This document shows positions 47,649 through 60,000 of a DNA stretch of 64,000 nt, one piece after another. Made by a program: the position numbers and the translations under genes. This DNA is from Lithospermum erythrorhizon (lineage: Eukaryota; Streptophyta; Magnoliopsida; Boraginales; Boraginaceae), in contig JADFUC010001889.1 in assembly GCA_019722365.1 (NCBI GenBank), positions 3,286,001 through 3,350,000 on the forward strand, written 5' to 3'. Position 1 is the stretch's first letter. Each line of letters opens with the position of its first letter. A model generated the notes under the pieces. That model was not told the DNA's origin. It ran no database searches and saw only the letters and a list, made by a program, of their open reading frames with translations.

Positions 47649-50100
47649 CAGGCCCGGTCCTTTTACAAGGCGGGCTATGTAACGCTACTATATCCAAATT
47701 TTAAGTGTCCCAAAATATAGTCAGGTCTAACGAACGGGTCTGCCCGTATCACATGCGTTCGACGGGCTCAAGGCTTTAACGAACCGGGCCGTTAGTTAGG
47801 ATGGCCTATATTCGCCCACGACTCTTTTTAAAATTTCATGCGCTTCTCACAAATTTCAAAATAATATCGGCCAGTCATATGGCTACTAAGCTTGGACCCT
47901 CAAAATTAGAAGGGTAAACATCAACCATTGGAAACCAACTTACTTTCAATTAGTGTTATTTGTTATACTTGCTAAAGTAATATATGTTTGAATATAAATT
48001 ATTTTGCATATTATAATTTGGAATGTTATCAATTTATAAAGTTTTGAGTTAAATAATATATCATAAAACTAATAATATTTGTCGCTATATAACAAAGTAA
48101 TAAGATTGTATGGTAAATTCTTTTAATTAACTTAAACATATTATACAATTTGTTTAATGTTACATTTAGTATAACAAGGATATTCAACATCAACAATAAT
48201 TTTATCATATAATTAAAAGAATTATATCAAATAAGGTTAATATATTAAATAATACCAAATCTAAGTTATTTGGTATAATGATATATTATTTTGAATAAGG
48301 TCCGTGATTGATGCTATTATGGCTATGCCTCAAGTTGTCATTTGTAAAATTTATCAAATAATACAAAACTTACACTCAAGGATAAAATCTATCAAATAAT
48401 ACTAAACCCTTCATTTTATCATACTTAAATAGTAAGTCCATACTCTTAACATTTATTTATAACTCAATTTAATTAAAAACAGAATATGCTTTTATCCAAA
48501 CGGTACTAAGTTTATCACGATTTTGAGGAATTGCGGTTAAATCCGCACTAATGCTTAATTGAAATGCGTACCACGCTTATCACGCTTTGAGAATTTCAGA
48601 TGGGTTAAACGGTACCACGCGCACTAAATAGTACCACATTTATCACAGCTTTGAGAATCAGGCGCTAAACGTACATGTTTAATTCAAACGGGTACCATGT
48701 TTAATTCATTGGTAAAGTTTCAGCTTAAATAAATATATTTTGCATATGATACTCTGTTATTATCAATATCGATAAAGTTTTGAGTTAACTAATACAAATT
48801 TTCAATTATTTAAATAATATATTGATGTATCTAATGCTTTTATTTATATTATTCTAATACTATATAAATATCCCATGCTCTATCCATATATTATCAAGAA
48901 TATTCAACATCAACATCTTTTATCATATAATCAAAAGAACTAGAATACAATATTATTACTTTGTAATATTATCATGAATATTTCTCTTTAATAATTTAAA
49001 TAATCATTTCAATTATTTCTCTCAAGGATAATATATATCAAATAAAGATAATATATTAAATAATACCAAATCTAAAGTATTCATTAATATGTTGAAATAG
49101 TTTAATTAGAAATATGTTGTATTATTTGAAGGATAATATATTATTGAGTCTTATGCTTTTATTTATATATTATTTGAAACTAAATAACTTGATTTATTAT
49201 TATACACATATTAACAAATCATCAACTTGGCATAATGGTTCCTAGCTTACACTTCCATCATAAGGTCCAATGTTCAAATCCCACCACTACCACATTTATT
49301 TTCGCATGATATCAAACTTCGTACTAAACTAAAATCAAGCATGAAATGGTACACGCTAATGTGGGCTCTGCCGGGCCCGTAATACCCAATCGAATTTTCA
49401 GCGGGCTTCGAACCGGGTTAGGGTACGGGCCTCAACTCCCATCGGCCCCGCCCGCCCCACTTGTTAACGGCTTCGGGCCGCCTCGGCCCGGTGGGTCAGC
49501 CCCGGATTTGCCTACCGAGGCCCGCTTTTCGATAGCCACGACTACCAAAATACATTTTAATACTATTCTCTTACTCTTAGCGTTGATTTCGAAATAACCC
49601 TTTAACCGCTACTTGGAAACGCTTCTAAATGGCCTCTATAGGGTTGCTGTTTTACGCCTTTATAAAAGATCGTTACATTTTGCTTTTTTTCACACAAAAG
49701 ATTAACAAACTTTACGCCGCTGACGATATCCAAATCTTTATTTGAATCAAAATTATCGAGTTAATTGTAAAGTATGTTGAAAATACAACATATTGATATA
49801 TTTTTTCAAACAAATATATAACATATTAAAAGTTATTTGAGTTCAAAACTGAAAAAAGTCAACTTTCATTAAAATCAAATGCCGACAATCTTTATGACGG
49901 AGATGGGGTGATCATTTAATTTGTTTTCAAATGTATTTTCTAATATTTTAAACATATCCATTCTATATTAAAATTTATTATTATTTTAAATAATTATCTA
50001 GAAAATTTTGAAAATATAGATTAAAATTATAAATAACGTATACTATTAGGAATTTTTTTCAATTTTATAATGGGCCTCCAAAATATGTGGACCAGCCCTG
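47649..50100. mobile_element. Non-autonomous hAT transposon with perfect 8-bp target duplication
   Basis: Ends are CAGGCCCGGTCC at 47649 and, on the minus strand, CAGGGCTGGTCC at 50100. The element is flanked by identical octamers ATGGTGCT at 47641-47648 and 50101-50108, the diagnostic 8-bp hAT target duplication. Both subterminal areas contain GGGCC-type motifs (47730-47800; 49360-49520). The 2452-bp interior has no transposase, but it has a diverged internal direct duplication (about 47990-48300 and 48730-49100). Confidence 0.85.
49226..49295 (+). repeat. tRNA-related fragment (possible SINE head) inside the hAT element
   Basis: TTGGCATAATGGTTCCTAGC resembles a pol III box A. TGTTCAAATCCCACCA, about 40 bp downstream, resembles box B plus the start of an acceptor stem. 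Plant tRNA-derived SINEs begin this way. No intact cloverleaf could be drawn and no tail was located. Confidence 0.35.
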
Positions 50101-50108
50101 ATGGTGCT
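50101..50108. repeat. hAT target site duplication, right
   Basis: ATGGTGCT directly after the CCTG terminus; identical to 47641-47648. Confidence 0.85.
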
Positions 50109-51060
50109 ATTATTCTACTGTGTTAGCACTAGCCAGGAGCCACTAAGTCAGTACTCATTAGATATTGAAAAAAAGACCTATTCTATAATTATGTGAAAAT
50201 AAATAAAATGGTTTATAAAATTATTATAAGCACTTACTCAGTATTGAGGTAGAAGGTAGATCCCGTCTACAGGGAATATTCCAAGAAAAATTAACGAGTC
50301 AGGGAATGAGTATTGGAAAAACGTCTCTGACTCCTCAAATTGTATGGTTGTCCATAATCATCACTTTATGATTGGTCATCAAATGAAGAATTTTATATCA
50401 CTTATAACCAATTGGTTTTAGATGTAACTCATAAACTATAATAGATATCATAAGTTAGTCTCATAAATATATATAAAAGTTTCATTTTAAAAAGTAATTG
50501 GTATCGTAAAGTAGCCCAAGCATCTTATATATTAACACTCCAGACACCGACATTTCGATGGCATTTACGACATTAACACTCTTCCTCACACGTAAAACCT
50601 CCCTACAGGGTATCGAGGAGCTCGCCTATATCGATAAATTAAAACCTCCGGAAGCTAAAGTTGAATTAATAAAGTTATAGATCACATTTCCTATTATCAA
50701 TTGATTTTTAAGTATTTAAACTTAAGCGAATTTTTAATCCTTAATTCATAAATCATATAGAAGAGGGTAGAATCGGACCAAAGACCACGTTTTAAACAAT
50801 GCAAAATTATCTCAATTCCATCATAAAACGAATTATTTGGTCTGAACGTCCTTGGTGATAGTTAAATTAAACTACAATGAGACATTATGTTAATAATTTA
50901 TTTTTATACTAAAATTAATTGATTGTAGAGATGAATAAGTTTTAGGAGTCCAAGACGTTATTAATACATACTAAAGTTTTAATGAACCAATATATATGAC
51001 TGAGTTCTGGATAAACTCCCGCATATAGTGTACATTTACTTAATGTCAGGAGAAAGAACT
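50109..51060. other. Intergenic region, no gene seen
   Basis: AT-rich sequence without recognisable ORFs or repeats. Confidence 0.4.
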
Positions 51061-51063
51061 TCA

Positions 51064-51348
51064 TCACAAGTCACTTGGTATTTTGTTCAGGATTGCCAAG
51101 AAAATGGCTATAATAGTTAGGTACCCTGCATACAACTTGTAAGAGCTACCTCCACTGTGATGCTGATTATTCCGATGATTTTGAGCTGATCCACCTGCAT
51201 TTTGAGGTATCACTCCATGACTGCCTCTACTCCCACCATGTCTACCCACTCCATGCCCAACTTTTATTTGGTCAATTGAATTGTATTCTGGCCTCAAAAA
51301 CTTATCCTGGTTTCTTTGCTCTTCATTGTCTTGCTTGCTTTCTTGCAA
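51064..51348 (-). pseudogene. Gly/His-rich small ORF without ATG, possibly a broken secreted/GPI protein gene
   Basis: The open frame has a charged N part (QESKQDNEEQRNQDKF), a Gly/His-rich middle (VGHGVGRHGGSRGSHG; NNQHHSGGSS) and a hydrophobic C terminus (YLTIIAIFLAIL), like a GPI signal. There is no Met in the frame downstream of the stops. Upstream in the same frame an ATG at 51415-51417 is separated from it by TAG, TAG and TAA. A clean TATA box (CTATAAATAG, 51454-51463) lies at the right distance for transcription. Either the signal-peptide part is broken, an unusual very short intron exists, or the ORF is fortuitous. No family recognised. Confidence 0.3.
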
Positions 51349-51453
51349 ATGAGCAGCAACAAAATGTCTTATTAGGTTATTTTACCATCTTTTGTACTAC
51401 TAATTCCCATTTATCATTTTGTTGTTCAATTATAAATCTTTTTGAGCTGCTTT

Positions 51454-51463
51454 CTATTTATAG
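51454..51463 (-). promoter_or_regulatory. TATA box upstream of the Gly/His-rich ORF
   Basis: CTATAAATAG on the minus strand is a textbook plant TATA box, about 37 bp upstream of the first ATG (51417). It sits at the edge of the long-TIR element at 51478. Confidence 0.4.
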
Positions 51464-51477
51464 TGTATGACTTGGAA

Positions 51478-52811
51478 GTGGCGTATTATCACCCAACTTT
51501 CATCCGTTCCATTCCATCACCCAACTTCATAACGACTTTTTCCTATCACCCAACTTCAAATTTATGACAAAATTAGTCCCTTGCCATAAATTCTTCCGTT
51601 AAAGTCCACATTGCTGATTACGTGACTACGCTAGTTAATTTAGTCATTTCATATTGCTTAAAAAATAAAAAATAAAAAAAAATTAATCAAAGCAAAATCA
51701 AATCAACTAATTTTACCCAAACAAACCCTAATCATAATCAACTCTCCGCAAGAGCAAAACAAAGTATGGATGGAAGCAAATTCAGGATAAAAGATAACTA
51801 TCATAATTCATAACAATTATTCATCTAACATGTCCGATTATTTCAAACAATGCCTCTGTCTGTAGAACAAACAAATAACCACAATCGAAATCACATTCAA
51901 ATTCAAGAACTATTAACTGATACAAAATCACATTCATTTGATTCTATTTACGGCCACTACGAAGCAAGAAAGAAATTCTTGAAAGAGCAACAACCCTTGA
52001 AAAACTAGAGGAGAAGAATCCACAATAAGGGTTGAGGCGCGGCTGCTGATTTAATTTTAAGATGTCTTTAAAAGTCATTTAAAACTAAGGACGAGAGCAA
52101 AGAAATGGACTTCGCAAAGGTCAAGGTTGTCCGCATTTCAAATGGGTGGGCGTGGAGTACTGAACTTAGAATCTTCGTGATCCTACATACCAAATACCTT
52201 GTTAATCTCGATGTCAACTCCGTGATATTGGCGATCCCAATACCAGTCTACGCCAAGACATCCTCGTCTGCATATGGATCCAAACAAATCAACACCATAG
52301 CATGCAATAGTTAACTTTAAGAACAATGATAAAATTATCTTCCTGGTTCTTCAACTCTTTTGGACAAATGTCAGGGACACAATCATTCACCACCTCAAAA
52401 TTCCATCTTTTTTTGTTTTCAGAAACCCATTTCTTCTTTTTCACTCAAACACCCTTCTTCAAACCCATCTTTTGTGCCACCACCGTGATCTTCAGCCTTT
52501 CCTAAAAAACAGCAACTCGTCAACTTTACCAGTAGTTCTTATGTGAATTATGTGTAAAATTGAATCGAATCATTCTCACCGAATGCTAGCATTTTTTTGA
52601 ATTTTTTTAATTATCATGAAATGACTACCATCCCTTAACGTAGTCACGCGACGTGGGCACGTGCTGTCAACGAAATGTGGACTTTAACGGAAAAATTTTA
52701 ACGGACTAATTTTTGTATAAATTTGAAGTCAAGCATGAAAAAGTCATTATGAAAGTCAAAGCGACGGAATGGAATCGCTGGATGAAAGTTGGGTAACGTC
52801 TCACGCTTTTA
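51478..52811. mobile_element. MULE-like non-autonomous element with about 180-bp terminal inverted repeats
   Basis: The left arm (51478-51655) and the complement of the right arm (52610-52811) share ACCCAACTTTCATCC, GACTTTTTC, ACTTCAAATTTAT, AAAATTAGTCC, CCGTTAAAGTCCACATT, GTGACTACG and GTCATTTCAT, in order. Long TIRs of this size suit the Mutator-like superfamily. The interior has only a short plus ORF (52105-52314) without recognisable domain. Target duplication not identified. Confidence 0.65.
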
Positions 52812-52862
52812 GCCCCAATAAAATGATGAGCTGATTCGATCTATGAATTTAAGGCCAAATTA

Positions 52863-55400
52863 TGAGAATTTGATGCTGATTCAGTCAATAAATATGTAAA
52901 GTACAAAATTAAAGAACATCAAGATTTTTACGTGATATCCTCAACGAGTGCTAGTTAATCTAATGGGCTCCAAGCCACCAAAAATCTTCACTATAATGAA
53001 AATAAACATATTATAATCTTTTGAACTTAAAGAAGTTGGAGCTCCTCGCCGAAACTTCAAATCATTTGGTAAAACATATACATAAGCCATATGTCAAGAT
53101 ACATTGAAATAAAAATTTCAAGTCCTTCATGGGTATATCTGCTAACCTTCAACACTTCCACCTTGACTTTAATTTCCTCCACGCATATTTCCATAACGAA
53201 ATTCCTGTAAGTGCACCGATGTATCCCAAGCATGACGTGCCTTTATAGCGAACCGTATGTACTAAATACTTTAAATGTACTAACAATGTAGCAAAGGTAC
53301 CGTGACGCATGTAAGTACTCAGATAAGACAGATGTGTCCGTATGAACACCCAAGAGATAGACAATGTTAAGCCGCACTCCACCTTACAAATCGCTCTCAC
53401 ACCGCTGCGCAATAAACAACCAAATGAGTCCTCAAACGGCCGCTGAACCTTGCCCTCGAGAACCCTCCTCCACTGCCTCGCGATGCTACTTAAACTAATC
53501 ACATCAACAATTCACATGGAGTAGAGAAAAAACGGAACTAAAGGAATACCAAAACATGTCTCCTTCTATCCAATATTGAGCCAACACATCCAATGATCAC
53601 TCCTCCCTCGATAGTTTCTCCAAGCAACAAATGACCCATGAGAATCGAGCTACCGCGCAATTAACAATAATTGCCCAACTCATCCGGATAGTCGCACTCA
53701 CACATAAAGGTACCTCATCCGTAACTTTCTAAAGACATCATCGAAAGCCACTCCGTGATGTTCCATGAAACCTTCAAGCCACTAAAGTATATCAAGCCGC
53801 CAAAAGTGAACGAGAAGCGCCCCCTCCGACTCACCATCGACCTGCACTTCGCTCCACCTGTTTCCCAACACTACACAAAGTTCCCACCTTCATAAAATAA
53901 AACAACGCCATACCTTGTGTATCCAACACAAGTCTCCACGCCCACACCACTTGGGTTGACACCTAACCCATAAATAGACAACAACCCTCCACCTTCTTCT
54001 CCTCAAAAGTCAAACTCCTCATCTTGTCCAAACGACTGCAGATGTATTCTTCGTTGAAACACATGTCTAATCTCACCAATGTACAACCTCCACTTATCAT
54101 GTCCTACTTCCTACCTCGAATAATCTCAACCATCTCAGACCGAAACACTAAGCCATGAAACACGCAACCACCTTTCAATCTACTCATGTCAAAGATCACT
54201 CCTTCCTAGACATTACACGGTAATTGCCTCAGAGATCCGTAAAACCAAGCCACATCGGTATTTGATGTGCATGACTTTAAAGAATCAAAAGCCATGTCCT
54301 TCTTCGAATGCATACCAATTTGGCAATGCGGCGGCAACACTCAAGAGGCTCCTATTTGTCGCTCATTCCTCAACTCTTTGGGATAATCACATTTCCAATG
54401 GCCTAATTTTCATGTGTGTAAATTGCACCCCCATCGCTTTCCCTCGAACCCCGACCCTATTCGGCTCTGAGAACCTCTCCAATCGGTCTATCACCACTGC
54501 TAGAGACTAGCACTAAATGGTCCGACTGCAATACTAACCACTACTACAACTAATACGCAAACTCTATTATGTATCATGCATCTCATTCTTCCAGAGATTA
54601 AAGAATCTACCATTTGCCATGTACTCCTAAAAGTTCTCATTTATTACAGGCAAAGAGGCTAACAAAAATCAAAGCAAGATCCTCAATCTTTAATATTCTG
54701 AGTATTTGTGCAACTCAAGAATATATACTATTAAGATGATCTAGGTGGTTTTTAAGAGATGTACCTTCCTGCATTCTTAGCCCAAACAGACGTTGCTTCA
54801 ACAACAACTTATTGGTCAAGCTCTTCGTCATATACAGACTCTCAAGCTTGAGCCACAACCCGGCAGCAGTATCCTCCTCCGAAACCTCTGTGATAACCTC
54901 ATCATCCAAAGCGAGAATCAACGTCGAGTGTGCCTTCTCCTCTAGACGAGCCATGTTATTCGGTAACAAAGGATGGTGGATTTTCATCGAGGAGCCCAGA
55001 GTCTCCCTCTCGCCGCAACGCCTTGCCTCGATTGCTGAGGCCGAAACTGCTTTCTCCCAAATAACCTCTCCACTTTAATACCTTCACCACTCATGTTCTT
55101 TGCGTGATCCGAGCCAAGCTCCATACCAGCTTGTTATAACGGATGAGCATCTGTGACAAGAATTATGTGAAAAAGTACAAAAAATTGTTGCAATTCAAGA
55201 TTTTTACGTGATATCCTTAACGATGTTAGACTAATCCACGGCCCAAGCCACCAAAATCTTCACTATAATGAATGTATTACAATCTTTAACTAAATACTGA
55301 ACTAATGCTACTAAGTTAATCTTACGAAGCCTAAACTATTTGATACAAAATAAATATATTTCAAGTCTTTCGATGTGGTATATTCAAGCAACTTTCAACA
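52863..55400 (-). mobile_element. Internally deleted Copia LTR retrotransposon, element 2
   Basis: The 3' LTR is about 52863-53154 and the 5' LTR about 55132-55400. They share ATCAAGATTTTTACGTGATATCC/TTCAAGATTTTTACGTGATATCC-like blocks and CTTCACTATAATGAA. On the minus strand a polypurine tract (GTCAAGGTGGAAG) precedes the 3' LTR start TGTTGAAGG. Next to the 5' LTR, AAGCTGGTATGGAGC resembles the initiator-tRNA-Met primer site. The internal part is only about 2 kb, too short for full gag-pol. Confidence 0.75.
53155..55131 (-). pseudogene. Copia gag remnant and deleted pol, element 2
   Basis: At 54715-54987 gag reads MKIHHPLLPNNMARLEEKAH, LYMTKSLTNKLLLKQRLFGL and MQEGTSLKNHLDHLNSI. This is the same gag family as element 1. 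The rest toward 53155 is scrambled, with one longer ORF (53149-53502) that I cannot place. Confidence 0.6.
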
Positions 55401-56015
55401 TTAGTCATAGATATTATAATAGCATTGACACATATAAGTCCGTATATTCCCAAATGGACTACCACTTTAAAATCGAACTTTTAATGCAAATTTGATAGTT
55501 TAAACTCCATTCTCTCAATTTAACAAGAAGGTATTTTCAAATGATTAATTTTACTCCATTGATAAAAACATAATACATATATATTATGTTTTAAGTTTTT
55601 TATCAAATTTATTTATCATTAGATACTATACACATCACCAAGCACTTACGAGCCATATTTCTTAAAACTAAAAAACATTAAAACTAATTAAAGTAAAGTT
55701 GGGTCTTAATTCTTAAGCACTTAAATCAAAATGGAGGTATAAAATAATTTTTATCAAAGCTTATACTGCTACAAATCTTTCCTTGAATTCTGTCCTGAGA
55801 GCACTTTTTATCATTGTTCATGAAAAATTGAAAATATTAGAAGAAGTAGATACTTCGACATCATGACAATTGACATGTGTATTTACTTTCATTATGTGTT
55901 CTTTATTGGTCTGTTTTAAGATTGAATGCAAAACTATTGAACAAATAATATTGCAAATGCTCAATTGTTGAAGTAACACTAAGTTTACACAGAAAAGATT
56001 ACCAAATACTTGATG
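55400..56015. other. AT-rich intergenic region
   Basis: No gene or clear repeat seen between Copia element 2 and the microsatellite. Confidence 0.4.
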
Positions 56016-56017
<2 letters not shown>

Positions 56018-56046
<29 letters not shown>

Positions 56047-56060
56047 AAGAGAGAGAGAGG
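56018..56060. repeat. (TA)n(GA)n compound microsatellite
   Basis: A run of TA followed by GAGAGA-type repeats, about 42 bp in total, close to the left end of the Copia array. Confidence 0.9.
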
Positions 56061-56147
56061 ATACCAGCAACAACAGAAGGATGAGATGCCGACATTCCAC
56101 AATGAAGGATTAGAGATATGAATAGGAGAGGCAGAGTAGCACTACGT

Positions 56148-57041
56148 AAGTAGTTGAATATGAAAAAACCACCATACAACAAAGATTTCTCGTTAAAATA
56201 ATACAATACGTGACACAAAATTACAACGAATGTGACACACCGAAACAAAAGAAAAACGAGGACACAATGAAATGATTCAACAAAACGAACCGATCAAGTC
56301 ACGCCCCGACGCTTTCTCTTTAAAACGATCTCGACCTCTTCCCAAATGGTGCTTAGGGATCTACTGTAGGTGATCGCTTCCCGTGACAAATGACCCACCG
56401 ACTTCACAAAGACAAGCTTAATCGATCGACGAATCACCACAGCCATGTATCACCTCGAGAAAACAAACGAATGCAGGCTGAAACGCTTTCCCGGATTTCT
56501 TGTGTAAATAAGGTGCTTTTCTTTTGATTTCTGTTGGCTGATGGATTTCTTCAAAGAATATGTAGAGGTCAGCTGCTAACTGTAAAAATGCCTTCATTAT
56601 GCAAATAAAACAATTCTTAACGAGCAAATAAAACGATGAATTCCTATTTGATTTGAATGCCAAATCAAATTTCGATTTCAAGTTTGAATGTGCAAACCGA
56701 ACTCGACTGAAGCAAAAGCCGCCTCGCACGACTCTTTTCGAATCATTCTCCAGTCGCATACACGCAATTTCAGTTTCACAATTTCCCAAGCCTATTTTCC
56801 CATTGCACTTCTCAAGTAAAGTGCTGCCAAGTAGCAGTAGTCTTGCATAAGTAGTCAATTACATTGGCCATTAGAGCCTTAGTTATAAATCGGTTACTCT
56901 CCCACACTCGCCCAAATGTGGGTACTCTTAATGCGATTTTCCAAACTTTATGGTTTGATCCCATCTTGGCGCAAGCTCATCACACACAAACGGTAGGCAA
57001 AATTCTTGATTCACAACGCCTGTCATTCACTTTATCCAATA
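56148..57041 (-). repeat. Copia element 3, LTR copy 1
   Basis: Matches 61900-62796 through CAAGATTTCTT-like, CCGATCAAGTCA, ATGTAGAGGTCA, TTTGATTTGAATGCCAAATC and GCATAAGTAGTCAAT blocks. The inner border has CCAATA where copy 2 has CCAACA. The outer border is unclear. Confidence 0.7.
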
Positions 57042-60000
57042 TCCCCCATTACATGAACTCTAAAATTCTGTATTCAAACAAAACAATAAAAACTAATATC
57101 CCCCACAGATAAATTTGAAAGATTTTGACTCGATAATCTACATAAAGCAACAATTTGGTCCATTCCTGATGTAAGATAAAAAGAGCGCTTTATTGCCTTG
57201 GAAACCTCCCTTGTGTACATATGTTTACATTCACCAACGTATAGTAGACGATGTCTTGGAACTAATCAGCTTTATAGCAAATGATGACATACTTTCACAT
57301 TGTGTCTCGATCTCCGACTGTGACGTTTCCTCACTATTGTGTCCGGTTAGGCCTTGGACATCACTGGTTCTCAAGTGAAGTTGTCAAGAAACGACCCTCC
57401 GGCATTTCTCTCTAAAGCGGCCCTTACTTTAGGCTCACATAGGTATTCCTCATTATTTCTGTGCAACCCGCGCTTACTCCTTCAAGATCTCATGAGCTAA
57501 AAGCATAGCTTAACCTGCGTAATTAATCAGTTTACATAGAACAGTAGTGGAAACTCTTACGACAATCTACTAATACAATATGAGCCAGTTGTCCCTTGGA
57601 ACCTGAATCTTGGGATCTCCAGTCAACAAGGTAGGGTTGTCACTCATTCGTATTTTTCTCAAGGGTTTTCAATCCCATTCCTTTCGATGAATTCTCAACT
57701 AGTTCTTTTCTTAACCCCTTGGTCAACGGATCCGCTATGTTATCCTTTGATCTTACATGATCAACGGTGATAACTCCAGTTGAGAGTAATTGTCTAATGT
57801 ATTATGTCTTCGACTCTAATGTGTCTCGACTTACCATTATATAAGTGGTTGCGTGCCTCCCACCGTTGCACTCATTGTCACGTTGATACGCAAATCGAGG
57901 CGCCTCGGTTTTTCCAATTTTAATATCCTCTCAAGAAATTGTCTTTAACCATTCGGCTTCTTCCCCACACTTGTCTAAGGCAATGAACCTCGTACTCCAT
58001 CGTGGATCCGGCAATTAACGCTTTGTTTTGAGGACTTTATGACACACCGCATCTCCGCCTAAAGTTAATCATTATTATCCATTCGCAGCTATCAATCACC
58101 GCATCGAGATCCAATTTGCATCCGCGGTAAATTCCCCTCAAGTACGCCCGGATAACGCTGTGATAAATAAGAACCCGTGAATTCAGTATGTCTCAAGTAC
58201 TTAAGTACTCGCATCATAGCTTTCCAATGATCGCTACTCGGATTACTCGTATATCTACTCAATTTGCTTACTGAATAAGCTATATCCGGTCTAGTACAAC
58301 TCATCAGGAACATGAGACTCCCAATAACTTGAGAATACTCAAGTTGAGACACACTTTCCCCTTTATTCTTCGTGAGGTATCGATGTTCATCCACTGGAGT
58401 TGGACATTCTCCCAAATCGTCCTGGCAAAATTTCCCAAGAATTTTATCACATACAATATCAAGCTGGGTCACTGCATCATAGGAGTTCTCACAATGACTC
58501 CCAAAATTAGATCTCGCTTTTGTCCCATGTCCTTCATGTCAAACTTGAGTTCAACATATCTTCTTTGGTGGATCGAATCATCTTTTGATTGCTACCAACA
58601 ATAAAGATGCCATTCAATATGCAAGGTAAATTACATATCCTCTCTAGTGGATTTTACATAAACACACTTTGTCACACTCATTGAGCTTTTAAATCCACTC
58701 TAGTAATGCCTTGTCAAACTTCTCACATGCCATTGTTTGGAGCTTGCTTTAACTCCATACAAAGATTTGACAAGTCGATATTATTTCTTCTTTACCCGAA
58801 CTATAAACCCTCGTGTTGCTCCATGTAAATTTCTTCATCTAATTCGCTTAAGAAGGTCGTTTTTTACATCCATTTGATGTACATCTAAATTCGCGCAGCT
58901 GAGGCAATCGCTAGGATAATCCTAATGGACGTTATCCTTGTCACGGGAGCACAAGTATCAAAATAGTCTGGGCCCTTCTTTTGTCTATTCCCACAAATGA
59001 CTAGTCTACTTTGTACTTATCTATCGTCCCCATCAAATTTTCATTTTCCTCTTGAAAAATCCATTTGGATTTTAAAGCCTTTACATCCCGGCGAAGATCC
59101 ACCAATTCCCAAGTGTGATTCCTCGTAGAATCAATCAACTTCATCAGAGTAGCTTCCTTCCAAAAGCCGAATTCACTGACCTCGATGTCTCTCGTGTGCC
59201 TGAGGTTCACTCGCCATATACGCGCATGTAACCTAACCAAAAGACTTCGACACGTGTCTCTTTACTTCACGCCGGGTTCTTCTTCTCAACCTCTTTACTT
59301 TGACTATCCATAGTCCTCGCAGATCGACACTACCTCAAAGTTCATGTGTCCTTTAGACGCCGAAGCACCTCTTTACTAGATTTCATCGAAAGACATGTTC
59401 AAAGAACGTGACATTCCGAGACTCTATTATTGCATTCTTTGTTCACTCGCGGAATTGTCACTCTTATGAACAAGAAACCGAGCATGACATTATTTTGAGC
59501 ATATCCAATAAAATTGCATCAAACCGCTTTAGAATTTCAATAGTCACCTGCTTAGTATGAGGTACGACCTTTGCCAAACACCCCCACACTCAAGATGTTT
59601 TAGGAAAGTCGGGTGCTCTACCTTTCAACAATTCAAAACGGGTTTTATCCCTCATTTTACGAGGAATTTTGTTCAAGAGGGTAGCGAATGGCCAAGATCG
59701 CTCTACATTCCTCAGGTAAGCCCGAACTTATCAACAAGTGCATTCATCATCTCTTTCAATGATCGATTTTTTTCTTCGCAATCCCATTCGACAGATATCA
59801 TGGAGGTGTCACTTCGTGAATAATACCACGCCGTAATGTAATTGACTAAACGCGGCATATACTCACCAATTTACTCTACTAAGACTACTTTTTATCTTTT
59901 TCTCAAGTTGATTTTCAACTTCTTCCTTATAAATTGCAAATTTATCGCATCGCTTCTATTTTACTTTTCATCAAGTATACATAGCAAAATTTTTGTACTA

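Noticed and set aside
52105..52314. 69-codon ORF inside the MULE-like element
   Set aside because: No similarity to transposase or captured gene fragments that I recognise.
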